Shown here in pieces: positions 1 through 7,733 of a stretch of 64,000 bases of DNA. The DNA lies in contig NZ_QWBW01000008.1 in the NCBI RefSeq assembly GCF_004117855.1, positions 124,001 through 188,000 on the forward strand. Direction: 5' to 3'. Below the pieces are notes generated by a model that saw only the letters and a program-made list of their open reading frames with translations, had not been told where the DNA came from and did no database searches. A program made the position numbers and the translations under genes. Source of the DNA: Modicisalibacter coralii (lineage in GTDB: Bacteria > Pseudomonadota > Gammaproteobacteria > Pseudomonadales > Halomonadaceae). Within the stretch, counting starts at the first letter, position 1. Each line of letters opens with the position of its first letter.

Positions 1-1597
1 CCTTCTCGTAGGCCTGGCGATCGTACAGCTTGACGTACTGCACGAGCCGCGAGGTGTTGACGATGGCGGTCTGGCTCTCGGGATCGAAGGCCACGCCGCC
101 CCACTGTACGCCACCGGCGCTGTCGGGGAAGGTCAGTGCCCCTTCGCCCTGGGTGGTGGGCGGCGTGTACATGCCCTCGTAGTGGAGCTCGTCCCAGAGC
201 GCCGAACACTCGCCGCCGCTCACCGCGTCGGCCAGCCACCAGACCTTGGGCTTCTCGGACTGGTCGAGCAGCGGCGCGGGCTTGGTCGGGAAGGGCTGGG
301 TCGCCGCGTACTTTTCACCCTTCACGGAACCGTCGCCCTGGGGCACCGGGCGCTCCTCGATCGGCCACACGTCCTCGCCGGTCAGCCGGTTGACGACGAA
401 CAAAAAGCCCATCTTGGTCGACTGGATCAGCGCCGGGATCTGCTCGCCGTCGACGGTGATGTCCATCAGCGTCGGCGCGGCATTGATGTCGTAGTCCCAG
501 ACGTCGTGATGTACCCACTGACGTGACCACACCACTTCGCCGGTATCCACGTCGAGCGCGGTGGTCGAGGTCGCCAGCGGCGCCTCTTCGGTCCGGTTGC
601 CGCCCCAGTAGTTGGGCGAGGGCGAGGAGACCGGCAGGTAGACGAGGCCGTGTTCCTCGTCGGCCGACATGTGCGTCCAGACGTTGGCGGTGCCGCTCTT
701 CTCGCGCATTTCGTCGGACAAGGCCTGGAAGGTCCATTCCCGCTCGCCGGTGCGGGCGTTGATGGAGAACACCGTGCCCGGCGGCGCCTGTTCGAAGGCC
801 CAGTCCTTGCCGGCCCAGCCGAGAATCAGGTGATCGCCGACCACCGTCGGCGGCTGCAGCAGCGACAGCGGCCACTTGGCGTGGGTGTCGTTCCACTGGT
901 TGACGTCGAGCACGCCGTTGTCGGCGAACGACTGGCAGGCCTTGCCGGTGTCGGCGTCCACGGCGAACAGGCGGGCGTCCATGGTGCCGATGTAGACGAT
1001 CTTCTGACACGGCTCGCCGGCGACCGGATCGTCCGCCTCCCAGTAGGCCACGCCGCGGTTCTTCAGCGCGGGCTGGGTCATGGCCTCGAGCGTGGACTGG
1101 GTGTCGAAGCTCCACTTCTGCTCGCCGGTGGCCGGGTCGAGCGCCAGGATCCGGTAGAACGGGGTGCCGATGTAGAGCGTGTCGTTGGCGAAGATGGGCG
1201 TCGCCGACCAGACCGTGGCGGGCAGGTCGCCCGAGCCGTCGGAGACGTCGCCGGTATGCACTTCCCAGACCTTTTCGAGATCGTCGACGTTGTCGGTGGT
1301 GATCTGATCGAGCGGGCTGTACTTCTGGGCGTTGAGCTGACCGTGGAAGCTGTCCCAGGTCGGCGTCTCGGGCACCAGCGGAATCGGCGGGCCGGAGGCT
1401 TCGTCGCCCGCGGCGGCGTCGCTCGTCGCGTCCGCCGTCTGCCCGGGCGTCGGGGCCTGGGGATCGGTCGACTGCTGATCGGGTGTCTGTTGCGGGTTCG
1501 CGGACTGCGTCTGGGCCGAGGCCATCAGGGGCACGACACAAAGCGTCAGGGCGGTGGCCGTGGCGAGACGCTTCAGGGCGAATCGGGGGGTCGACAT
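1..1597 (-). CDS. PQQ-dependent dehydrogenase (glucose/quinate type), C-terminus outside window
   Basis: Periplasmic quinoprotein that probably oxidises a sugar or alcohol and passes electrons to the quinone pool. Translating the reverse strand gives about 532 residues before the window edge. Residues 1-29 are a signal peptide (cleavage after ASA). A Pro/Gln/Thr/Asp-rich linker runs to about residue 78, and beta-propeller repeats follow. Family-like motifs include WDSFHGQLNAQKYSPL, ALDPATGEQKW and HHDVWDYDINAAPTL, the last resembling the PQQ-site region of membrane glucose dehydrogenases. Unlike classical Gcd it has no N-terminal membrane domain. A separate small membrane protein is encoded 10 nt upstream. 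The substrate cannot be read from the sequence. The C-terminal propeller blades lie beyond base 1. Confidence 0.85.
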   Translation of the reverse strand, partial: MSTPRFALKRLATATALTLCVVPLMASAQTQSANPQQTPDQQSTDPQAPTPGQTADATSDAAAGDEASGPPIPLVPETPTWDSFHGQLNAQKYSPLDQITTDNVDDLEKVWEVHTGDVSDGSGDLPATVWSATPIFANDTLYIGTPFYRILALDPATGEQKWSFDTQSTLEAMTQPALKNRGVAYWEADDPVAGEPCQKIVYIGTMDARLFAVDADTGKACQSFADNGVLDVNQWNDTHAKWPLSLLQPPTVVGDHLILGWAGKDWAFEQAPPGTVFSINARTGEREWTFQALSDEMREKSGTANVWTHMSADEEHGLVYLPVSSPSPNYWGGNRTEEAPLATSTTALDVDTGEVVWSRQWVHHDVWDYDINAAPTLMDITVDGEQIPALIQSTKMGFLFVVNRLTGEDVWPIEERPVPQGDGSVKGEKYAATQPFPTKPAPLLDQSEKPKVWWLADAVSGGECSALWDELHYEGMYTPPTTQGEGALTFPDSAGGVQWGGVAFDPESQTAIVNTSRLVQYVKLYDRQAYEK

Positions 1598-1607
1598 GGC
1601 GTGCTCC

Positions 1608-1973
1608 TCAGGCATGGGTGGGGCGGTTGGTACGGGGCGAGCGGATCATGTCGATGATCAGCCCGACGAGACCCACGGCCATGGCGACGGTGATCCACCA
1701 TTGGTGCAGCAGGAGTCCGGCAAAGCCGGTACCGGCCAGCCCCAGCAGGATCAGCACGCGCAGCGCGATACGGCTACCGCGACCCGAGGCGGCGGCGAGT
1801 CCGAGCGCCAGGATGGCGAGCACGACACAGGCGAGAATGGCGACCAGCGCGCCCAGCGTGCCGTTGACGCCGGTCAGCGGGGTGAAATAGGCGTAGAGGG
1901 CGACGGCGAGCCCGGCCAGCGAGGCCGCTAGCAGCAGGATGGCGCCCGATCGGGACGAGGCGGATTGCGACAT
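1608..1973 (-). CDS. small four-helix membrane protein, possible anchor of the PQQ dehydrogenase
   Basis: A 121-residue protein with four hydrophobic segments (about residues 10-30, 40-62, 70-90 and 93-112) and a basic C-terminus. The start is supported by a purine-rich AAGGAGAGAGAA stretch just upstream. It lies 10 nt upstream of the PQQ dehydrogenase on the same strand, so the two are almost certainly co-transcribed. Fused membrane glucose dehydrogenases carry about five N-terminal helices, which this protein could replace as a separate subunit. That role is inferred from position and topology only. I recognise no family motif in it. Confidence 0.7.
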   Translation of the reverse strand: MSQSASSRSGAILLLAASLAGLAVALYAYFTPLTGVNGTLGALVAILACVVLAILALGLAAASGRGSRIALRVLILLGLAGTGFAGLLLHQWWITVAMAVGLVGLIIDMIRSPRTNRPTHA

Positions 1974-2033
1974 GGCGTTTCTCTCTCCTTGGGAAACCGA
2001 AGGCGATGTGAGCGTCCTAACCGGCGTAGATCG

Positions 2034-2041
2034 TTAGGGAA
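2034..2041. other. left end of MITE copy 1 with TTAG target duplication
   Basis: TTAG at 2034-2037 directly precedes the GGAAACACTG terminus of the element. The same TTAG follows its other end at 2180-2183. A 4-bp YTAR duplication is what the IS5 subgroup of the IS5 family generates, so this copy looks like a clean transposition product. Confidence 0.7.
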
Positions 2042-2179
2042 ACACTGCACAAATGCCTGCACGGGCGAATCGCTGCGTTGCGCGGTGCGCGGAATCCTCA
2101 CATATACCCCATATGCTGCGGTTCCTGTGCGCCGGGCGCCTTGCACTTCATCCCGCTCGCCTATTTGTTCAGCGCTTCC
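2038..2179 (-). mobile_element. MITE copy 1 (142 bp, IS5-like ends)
   Basis: Non-coding element found three times in the window; this copy is inverted relative to the others. The plus strand starts GGAAACACTGCACAAAT and ends ATTTGTTCAGCGCTTCC, imperfect terminal inverted repeats that differ at three positions. It is flanked by TTAG on both sides. It encodes no transposase, so it would need one supplied in trans. It sits between the 3' end of azlD and the promoter side of the PQQ dehydrogenase pair. ORFs predicted inside it read through the repeat and are not credible genes. Confidence 0.8.
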
Positions 2180-2231
2180 TTAGCCGGTAAACGATGGGGT
2201 CGTGATATTAGCAGAAAGTCGTAGGCTTTTA

Positions 2232-3179
2232 TCAGGGCCGGCGTTTGCAACCGCCGGCATTCAGCCACTCAACCGGGCCACGGCCACCACCAGGCCGAAG
2301 GCGGCGACACCGGCGATCACCGGCCACCCCAGGGTGCGGGTGCGCCGCCACACGATCAGGGTAGCGCCGATACCCACCAGTGTCGCGCACCAGCCGACGG
2401 GATCCTGGCGCTGCGGGATCAGCGACACACCGAACAGTGCGGCGATCATCAGCGGCCCCAGCATGCTCAGCCATGCGGGCAGGGCGCCGGAACTGGAAGC
2501 AGACGGCGCCACACAGTGCTGCCAGGGGGATGCTGACATTGGTGTAGCCGCCCAGGGAGAACGTCAGCGCCGCCGCCACGCTGACGCCCAGCGCCAGCGA
2601 CCAGCGTGGCGAGGTGAAGCGCGGTGCCAGCAGTACCAGGAACAGCGCCGGCAGCGCGAACGGCATCACTTCGCCGAGCAGCGGCCAGCGCCGGGTCAAC
2701 CATTCCCCGGCGACGGCGCCGAGCAGACTGCCGGCGATCCAGCTCAGCCAGGCCAGCCCCGCGGCGCCCGCGAACCAGCCGAGGCGCCGCTCCGGCGGCA
2801 TTTGCGGCAGGCGGGTGTGGGCCAGGGCGAAGATCTGGTCGGTCAGGCCGTGCATCAGCCACGGCCACCAGCGGCTGGCGGTCATCCAGGGCGCCAGGTT
2901 GGGGGCATAGACCAGGTGGCGAACGTTGATCAGCAGCGTCAGGGCCACCGTCAACCACAGCGGAGCGCCGCCGGCGGCCATGCCGACGAACAGGAACTGC
3001 GAGGCACCGGCGTAGATCAGGGTCGAGATGGCGACGACCTCCCAGGTCGAGAAACCCGCCTGGACGGCCACGAGGCCGAAAGAGACCGCCACCGGGACAT
3101 ACCCGCCGAGCAGCGGCAGCGCTTCGCGCAGCCCGGCCCTCCAGGCCGGCGACGGGTCGTGCAAGCGAGCATCGTTCAT
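2232..3179 (-). CDS. azlC: AzlC-family permease, C-terminus running out of frame through azlD
   Basis: Large subunit of a branched-chain amino acid exporter (AzlCD / YgaZH type). Its ATG overlaps the stop of the XRE regulator by 4 nt. The first 225 or so residues are typical AzlC: LLGGYVPVAVSFG, YAGASQFLFVG and the LLINVRHLVYAPNLAPW stretch, with alternating hydrophobic segments. Homologues stop near the segment matching SIPLAALCGAV. Here no stop occurs, and the frame continues for about 90 polar, Arg/Gly-rich residues antisense to any hydrophobic logic, over the whole azlD region. This indicates a deletion that removed the azlC stop and the azlD start. Function is therefore doubtful. Confidence 0.8.
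   Translation of the reverse strand: MNDARLHDPSPAWRAGLREALPLLGGYVPVAVSFGLVAVQAGFSTWEVVAISTLIYAGASQFLFVGMAAGGAPLWLTVALTLLINVRHLVYAPNLAPWMTASRWWPWLMHGLTDQIFALAHTRLPQMPPERRLGWFAGAAGLAWLSWIAGSLLGAVAGEWLTRRWPLLGEVMPFALPALFLVLLAPRFTSPRWSLALGVSVAAALTFSLGGYTNVSIPLAALCGAVCFQFRRPARMAEHAGAADDRRTVRCVADPAAPGSRRLVRDTGGYRRYPDRVAAHPHPGVAGDRRCRRLRPGGGRGPVEWLNAGGCKRRP
2261..2539 (-). CDS. azlD: AzlD-family permease subunit, apparently N-terminally truncated
   Basis: The small subunit partnering AzlC. From about residue 18 it matches the AzlD pattern: LPAWLSMLGPLMIAALFG, then two further hydrophobic segments (WCATLVGIGATLIVW and PVIAGVAAFGLVVAVA). The usual first membrane helix before LPAWL is missing. The 17 residues that replace it are polar and come from an overlap with azlC in another frame. 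The only available ATG lies inside the azlC coding region with no clear ribosome-binding site. This gene is probably the remnant of a normal azlD joined to azlC by a short deletion. It may not give an active transporter. Confidence 0.6.
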   Translation of the reverse strand: MSASPWQHCVAPSASSSGALPAWLSMLGPLMIAALFGVSLIPQRQDPVGWCATLVGIGATLIVWRRTRTLGWPVIAGVAAFGLVVAVARLSG

Positions 3180-3703
3180 GGTTGCTGCCCGCCGGCGTAG
3201 ACGATCGTCACCAAAAACGTCGCCGCCTCGTGAGTGGTGCGATAGGCGTGGGGGCGGTCGGCGGCGAAGGTGTGCCGATCGCCGGCACCCAGGGTCTGCA
3301 GCGACTCGACGGGGCCGGCCGCGAGCGAGCCGCCGATCATGCAGATGGTCTCCTGCGTTCCCGGCGAGTGAGGCGCGGCGAGACGCTCGGTGTCGGGCTC
3401 GCAGTGCATCCAGTAGGCATCCACGGCCGGGATGTCGTGGCCGCGATCGAGCAACTGGACCCTGACCCCCGCCTCGCCGAGCGTGGCGGTGATCGGCGCG
3501 ACCAGGGCACCGAAGGGGATGTCGAGCTGGATCGCCAGGCGCCACAGGGTATCCAGCGTGGGATTGCCGTCGCCCTGTTCGAGTCGCGACAGGTTCGACT
3601 TGGCGATGCCCGCGCGTGCCGCCAGTTGCGACAGCGACCAGCCGCGGCGCTGGCGCAGCGTCTGCAGGTGCTTTCCCAGGGTATACAATGCCGGCTCGTC
3701 CAT
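3176..3703 (-). CDS. XRE-family regulator with C-terminal cupin domain
   Basis: A 175-residue DNA-binding regulator. Residues 10-65 form a helix-turn-helix (LRQRRGWSLSQLAARAGIAK, then SNLSRLEQGDGNPTLDTLW). Residues 95-170 form a small beta-barrel cupin (GDRHTFAADRPHAYRTTHE). This architecture is common in local regulators of amino acid or amine genes placed next to azlCD. Its stop overlaps the azlC start (ATGA), so it is first in the operon. A tandem palindrome at 3726-3757 lies just upstream of its start and is the obvious candidate for autoregulation. The effector is unknown. Confidence 0.9.
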   Translation of the reverse strand: MDEPALYTLGKHLQTLRQRRGWSLSQLAARAGIAKSNLSRLEQGDGNPTLDTLWRLAIQLDIPFGALVAPITATLGEAGVRVQLLDRGHDIPAVDAYWMHCEPDTERLAAPHSPGTQETICMIGGSLAAGPVESLQTLGAGDRHTFAADRPHAYRTTHEAATFLVTIVYAGGQQP

Positions 3704-3725
3704 GCGCGCTCCGTACCTATCGGCT

Positions 3726-3757
3726 GTTCTCTAAAAAGAACGTTCTATAAAAGGAAC
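3726..3757. promoter_or_regulatory. tandem operator, probably for the XRE-cupin regulator
   Basis: Two adjacent 16-bp units, GTTCTCTAAAAAGAAC and GTTCTATAAAAGGAAC, sit head to tail. Each is itself a dyad with GTTC and GAAC half-sites, and a perfect AGAACGTTCT palindrome forms at the junction. The site lies 23 bp upstream of the regulator start codon, with an AT-rich core that could overlap its -10 box. Repression by the adjacent regulator is inferred. Confidence 0.7.
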
Positions 3758-3991
3758 AGTGCGGCGTCAACCCATGAATTGCGCGGCGTGGCACGAAACG
3801 CCCGCCGCACGGGGCCGGCACGGCCGGTAGCGGGCTCGGGCAGGGCGCAGCGGGAGGGGCCGTCCGCTCGGCCAACGTCGCATCAGCGACACCCATGACG
3901 CTTTTGGGATTCCCCCCGTCGCTTCCAAGCGTCGAGTCGGCCAGGCTCAGGGCTATTCTGCGGCCATGACGCCAATCCTCGGGAGCCGACC

Positions 3992-4969
3992 ATGACCCCG
4001 CAAGCCCTGCACGACGACGCCATCGTCATCGACGGCCTGATCATCGCCAAGTGGAACCGCGCGCTGCTGGAAGACATGCGCAAGGGCGGCCTGACCGCCG
4101 CCAACTGCACCGTGTCGGTGTGGGAAGGCTTCCAGGCGACGGTCGACAACATCGTCAGAAGCAACGCCCTGATGGCCGAGTGCAGCGACCTGGTGCGCCC
4201 GGTGTACACCACCGCCGACATCACCCGCGCCAAGGAGGAGGGCAAGACCGGCATCATCTACGGCTTCCAGAACGCCCATGCCTTCGAGGATCAGATCGGC
4301 TACGTCGAGATCTTCAAGAAGCTCGGCGTGGGTATCGTGCAGATGTGCTACAACACCCAGAACCTGGTCGGCACCGGCTGCTACGAGCGTGACGGCGGCC
4401 TGTCCGGGTTCGGCCGCGAGATCGTTGCCGAGATGAACCGCGTGGGCGTCATGTGCGATCTGTCCCACGTCGGCGAAAAGACCTCCCGTGAGGTGATCGA
4501 GGCCTCCGAGAAGCCGGTCTGCTACTCCCACTGCCTGCCCGCCGGCCTCAAGGAGCACCCGCGCAACAAGTCCGACGAGGAACTCAAGTTCATCGCCGAC
4601 CACGGTGGCTTCGTCGGGGTGACCATGTTCACGCCCTTCCTGCGCGCCGGCGTCGACGCCACCGTCGACGACTACGTCGAGGCCATCGAGTACGTGATGA
4701 ACATCGTCGGCGAGGATGCCATCGGCATCGGCACCGACTTCACCCAGGGTCACGACCAGGACTTCTTCGAATGGCTGACCCATGACAAGGGCTACGCCCG
4801 GCGCCTGACCAACTTCGGCACGATCATCAATCCCGAGGGCATCCGCACCATCGGCGAGTTCCCCAATCTCACCGAGGCGCTGCTGCGTCGCGGCATGAGC
4901 GAGACCCAGGTGCGCAAGATCATGGGCGAGAACTGGGTGCGCGTCCTGAAGGACGTCTGGGGCAGCTAA
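3992..4969 (+). CDS. M19-family (membrane dipeptidase-like) protein of the dimethylglycine operon
   Basis: 325 residues, first gene of the dgc cluster. The same gene heads the equivalent Pseudomonas aeruginosa locus (PA5396), so the neighbourhood is conserved. The fold is that of peptidase family M19: DLSHVG, CYSHC, HPRNKSDEEL and GIGTDF are present. The first metal-ligand motif (DGHxD in canonical dipeptidases) reads DGLIIAKWN, the usual metal-binding Glu region reads FQNAHAFED, and the substrate-binding His region reads CYNTQNLVG. A normal two-zinc dipeptidase site is therefore unlikely. The role in betaine catabolism is unknown. ATG follows a GGGAG ribosome-binding site. Confidence 0.85.
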   Translation: MTPQALHDDAIVIDGLIIAKWNRALLEDMRKGGLTAANCTVSVWEGFQATVDNIVRSNALMAECSDLVRPVYTTADITRAKEEGKTGIIYGFQNAHAFEDQIGYVEIFKKLGVGIVQMCYNTQNLVGTGCYERDGGLSGFGREIVAEMNRVGVMCDLSHVGEKTSREVIEASEKPVCYSHCLPAGLKEHPRNKSDEELKFIADHGGFVGVTMFTPFLRAGVDATVDDYVEAIEYVMNIVGEDAIGIGTDFTQGHDQDFFEWLTHDKGYARRLTNFGTIINPEGIRTIGEFPNLTEALLRRGMSETQVRKIMGENWVRVLKDVWGS

Positions 4970-4975
4970 AGCATT

Positions 4976-5060
4976 CAGAAGGAAGAGGAGAGGAGCAAGA
5001 GCGCGGCCGCCGCGCGTTTTTCCACCCTCTTCCCCCTTATCTCTTCTTTCTTCTTATAAC
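4976..5060. repeat. polypurine/polypyrimidine hairpin with GC core and T-run
   Basis: A purine-rich stretch (about 4978-5000) faces a pyrimidine-rich one (about 5023-5054) across a GC-rich core at 5001-5015 (GCGCGGCCGCCGCGC) followed by TTTTT. The core plus T-run resembles an intrinsic terminator; the outer arms could form a longer imperfect stem. It separates the M19 gene from the rest of the operon, so it may attenuate transcription or stabilise the upstream mRNA. Confidence 0.55.
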
Positions 5061-5081
5061 GATAATTCGAGGAATCCAACC

Positions 5082-5627
5082 GTGACCAAAATGGCCCCCG
5101 AACTGCCCATCGAAGTGGACAGCGAGACCGGCGTGTGGACCACCGACGCGCTGCCGATGCTCTATGTGCCACGCCACTTCTTCATCAACAACCACATCGC
5201 CGTGGAAGAGGCGCTGGGTGCCGAGAAATACGCCGAGATTCTCTACCACGCCGGCTACAAGAGCGCCTGGTACTGGTGCGAGAAGGAGGCCGAATGCCAC
5301 GGTCTCGCGGGGGTGGACGTCTTCGAGCACTACATGACGCGGCTCTCCCAGCGCGGCTGGGGGCACTTCATCACCGAGGCGATCGACCTCGACGCCGGCA
5401 CCGCCCAGGTGCGCCTCGAGCACAGCGCCTTCGTCTATCAGCTCGGCAAGGTCGGGCGCAAGGTCGAGTACATGTTCACCGGCTGGTTCGCCGGGGCCAT
5501 GGACCAGATTCTCGAGGCCCGCGGCAGCGATCTGCGCACCATCGCCGAGCAGACCCAGAGCGCCGCCGAGGAAGGCTGCGACGTCGGCCGCTTCACGGTC
5601 GTTCCCCGTCATTACCTGGCAGGTTGA
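5082..5627 (+). CDS. DUF5943-type protein of the dimethylglycine operon
   Basis: 181 residues, matching the small conserved protein found directly before dgcA in Pseudomonas (PA5397). It has no signal peptide or membrane segment. Aromatic and His/Cys-rich stretches are visible (YKSAWYWCEKEAECHG, VPRHFFINNH). The fold is probably related to the V4R small-molecule-binding group, which is a family-level guess. The start is taken as GTG with a GAGGA ribosome-binding site 9 nt upstream; an in-frame ATG follows at 5091. It ends 10 nt before dgcA, so the two are translationally close. Biochemical role unknown. Confidence 0.8.
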   Translation: MTKMAPELPIEVDSETGVWTTDALPMLYVPRHFFINNHIAVEEALGAEKYAEILYHAGYKSAWYWCEKEAECHGLAGVDVFEHYMTRLSQRGWGHFITEAIDLDAGTAQVRLEHSAFVYQLGKVGRKVEYMFTGWFAGAMDQILEARGSDLRTIAEQTQSAAEEGCDVGRFTVVPRHYLAG

Positions 5628-5637
5628 GGTTCCCGAG

Positions 5638-7722
5638 ATGGCATTCGATGCGTTGTTCAAGCCGATCGAGATCGGCAATCTCACCATTCGCAACCGCGTG
5701 GTCAGCACCGCCCACGCCGAGGTCCATGCCACCGACGGCGGCATGACCACCGATCGCTACGTCAAGTACTACGAGGAGAAGGCCAAGGGCGGCTGCGGAC
5801 TGTGCATCTGCGGCGGCTCCTCGCCGGTGTCGATCGACAGCCCCCAGGCCTGGTGGAGCTCGGTCAACGTCTCCACCGACCGGATCATTCCGCACTTCCA
5901 GAACCTGGCGGACGCCGTGCACAAGCATGGCGGCAAGATCATGATCCAGATCACCCACATGGGCCGCCGCTCGCGCTGGGACGGCTTCGACTGGCCGACC
6001 CTGCTGTCGCCGTCGGGCATTCGCGAGCCGGTGCACCGCTCGACCTGCAAGACCATCGAGGAAGAAGAGATCTGGCGGGTCATCGACGACTTCGCCCAGG
6101 GCGCGCGGCGCGTGAAGGAAGGCGGACTCGACGGCATCGAGCTGTCGGCCGTGCACCAGCACCTGATCGATCAGTTCTGGAGTCCGCGCGTCAACAAGCG
6201 CGAGGACCAGTGGGGCGGCAGCTTCGAGAATCGCATGCGCTTCGGCATGGAAGTCATCAAGGCGGTGCGCGCCGAGGTCGGTGACGACTTCGTGGTCGGC
6301 CTGCGCATCTGCGGCGACGAGTTCCACCCGGACGGCCTGACCCACGACGACATGAAGCAGATCGCCGCCTACTACGATGCCACCGGCATGATCGATTTCT
6401 TCGGCGTGGTCGGCTCGGGGTGCGATACGCACAACACCCTGGCCAACGTGATCCCCAACATGTCCTATCCGCCGGAGCCGTTCCTGCACCTGGCGGCGGG
6501 TATCAAGGACGTGGTCAGCGTGCCGGTGATCCACGCCCAGAACATCAAGGACCCCAACCAGGCCAGCCGTATCCTCGAGGGCGGCTACGTCGACCTGGTG
6601 GGCATGACCCGCGCGCACATCGCCGACCCGCACCTGATCGCCAAGATCAAGATGGGCCAGACCGACCAGATCCGGCAGTGCGTGGGCGCCAACTACTGCA
6701 TCGACCGCCAGTATCAGGGGCTCGACGTGCTGTGCATCCAGAACGCCGCGACCTCGCGCGAATACCTGGGCCTGCCCCACGAGATCGCCCCCAGCGACGG
6801 GCCGAAGCGCAAGGTGGTGGTGGTCGGCGGCGGTCCCGGCGGCATGGAGGCGGCGCGCGTCGCTGCCGAGCGCGGCCACGACGTTACCCTGTTCGAGGCA
6901 TCGGAGCAGATCGGCGGCCAGATCACGCTCGCCGCCAAGGCGCCGCAGCGCGACCAGATCGCCGGCATCACCCGCTGGTACCAGCTCGAGCTGGCGCGGC
7001 TCAAGGTCGACCTGCGCGTGGGCACCCGCGCCGACGAGGCGACCATCGCCGACCTGCGGCCGGACATCGTGGTGCTCGCCACCGGCGGCCAGCCCTTCCT
7101 GTCGCAGGTGCCCGAATGGGGCTATTCCGAGGATCGCGGACAGAGCCTGGTGGTCAGTACCTGGGACATCCTCGGCGGCGCCGTGGAGCCCGGCAAGAAC
7201 GTGCTGATCTACGACACCATCTGCGAATTCGCCGGCGTCTCGGCGGCGGACTACCTGGCCGACAAGGGCGCCAAGGTCGAGATCGTCACCGACGATATCA
7301 AGCCCGGCGCGGCGGTCGGCGGGACCACTTTCCCGACCTATTACCGCAGCCTCTACGAGAAGGAGGTGATCATGACCTCTGACCTGGCGCTGCACAAGGT
7401 CTATCGCGAGGGCGATGCCCTGGTCGCGGTGCTCGAGAACGAGTACACCGGCGCCCAGGAGGAGCGGGTGGTCGACCAGGTGGTGGTCGAGAACGGCGTA
7501 CGCCCCGACGAGGCGCTCTACTACGCGCTCAAGGAACGCTCCCGCAACAAGGGGCAGGTCGACATCGAGGCGCTCTACGCCATCCAGCCGCAGCCCGCGC
7601 TGGCGACCCTGGACGATGACCCGGATGCCGGCTTCGTGCTGTTCCGGCTGGGCGACTGCACGGCGCCGCGTAACACGCATGCGGCGATCTACGATGCCCT
7701 GCGGATCTGCAAGGACTTTTAA
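5638..7722 (+). CDS. dgcA: dimethylglycine demethylase, flavoprotein subunit DgcA
   Basis: 694 residues. Residues 1-370 form an old-yellow-enzyme-type TIM barrel (FKPIEIGNLTIRNRVV, AVHQHLIDQFWSPRVNKRED). Residues 385-690 form an FAD/NAD-binding module (VVVVGGGPGGMEAARVAAERGHD). It is related to trimethylamine and dimethylamine dehydrogenases and oxidatively demethylates dimethylglycine to sarcosine with DgcB. The cluster-binding region reads CVGANYC then CIQN from about residue 347. The second cysteine of the trimethylamine dehydrogenase motif CxxCxxC is replaced by Ala. The gene order M19, DUF5943, dgcA, dgcB, ETF matches P. aeruginosa PA5396-PA5401, which is the main reason for the specific assignment. 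Confidence 0.92.
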   Translation: MAFDALFKPIEIGNLTIRNRVVSTAHAEVHATDGGMTTDRYVKYYEEKAKGGCGLCICGGSSPVSIDSPQAWWSSVNVSTDRIIPHFQNLADAVHKHGGKIMIQITHMGRRSRWDGFDWPTLLSPSGIREPVHRSTCKTIEEEEIWRVIDDFAQGARRVKEGGLDGIELSAVHQHLIDQFWSPRVNKREDQWGGSFENRMRFGMEVIKAVRAEVGDDFVVGLRICGDEFHPDGLTHDDMKQIAAYYDATGMIDFFGVVGSGCDTHNTLANVIPNMSYPPEPFLHLAAGIKDVVSVPVIHAQNIKDPNQASRILEGGYVDLVGMTRAHIADPHLIAKIKMGQTDQIRQCVGANYCIDRQYQGLDVLCIQNAATSREYLGLPHEIAPSDGPKRKVVVVGGGPGGMEAARVAAERGHDVTLFEASEQIGGQITLAAKAPQRDQIAGITRWYQLELARLKVDLRVGTRADEATIADLRPDIVVLATGGQPFLSQVPEWGYSEDRGQSLVVSTWDILGGAVEPGKNVLIYDTICEFAGVSAADYLADKGAKVEIVTDDIKPGAAVGGTTFPTYYRSLYEKEVIMTSDLALHKVYREGDALVAVLENEYTGAQEERVVDQVVVENGVRPDEALYYALKERSRNKGQVDIEALYAIQPQPALATLDDDPDAGFVLFRLGDCTAPRNTHAAIYDALRICKDF

Positions 7723-7733
7723 CCCCAGTCATA

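Noticed and set aside
315-1541. Minus-strand open frame of 408 codons
   Set aside because: It is in the wrong frame on the strand of the PQQ dehydrogenase. The true frame gives a signal peptide and propeller motifs.
2038-2179. tRNA or small structured RNA gene
   Set aside because: The fold is explained by terminal inverted repeats and target duplications of a mobile element; no tRNA arms or anticodon loop can be drawn.
1928-2183. Small ORFs over the first MITE copy
   Set aside because: They read through the repeat in both directions and recur only because the repeat does; there is no ribosome-binding site.
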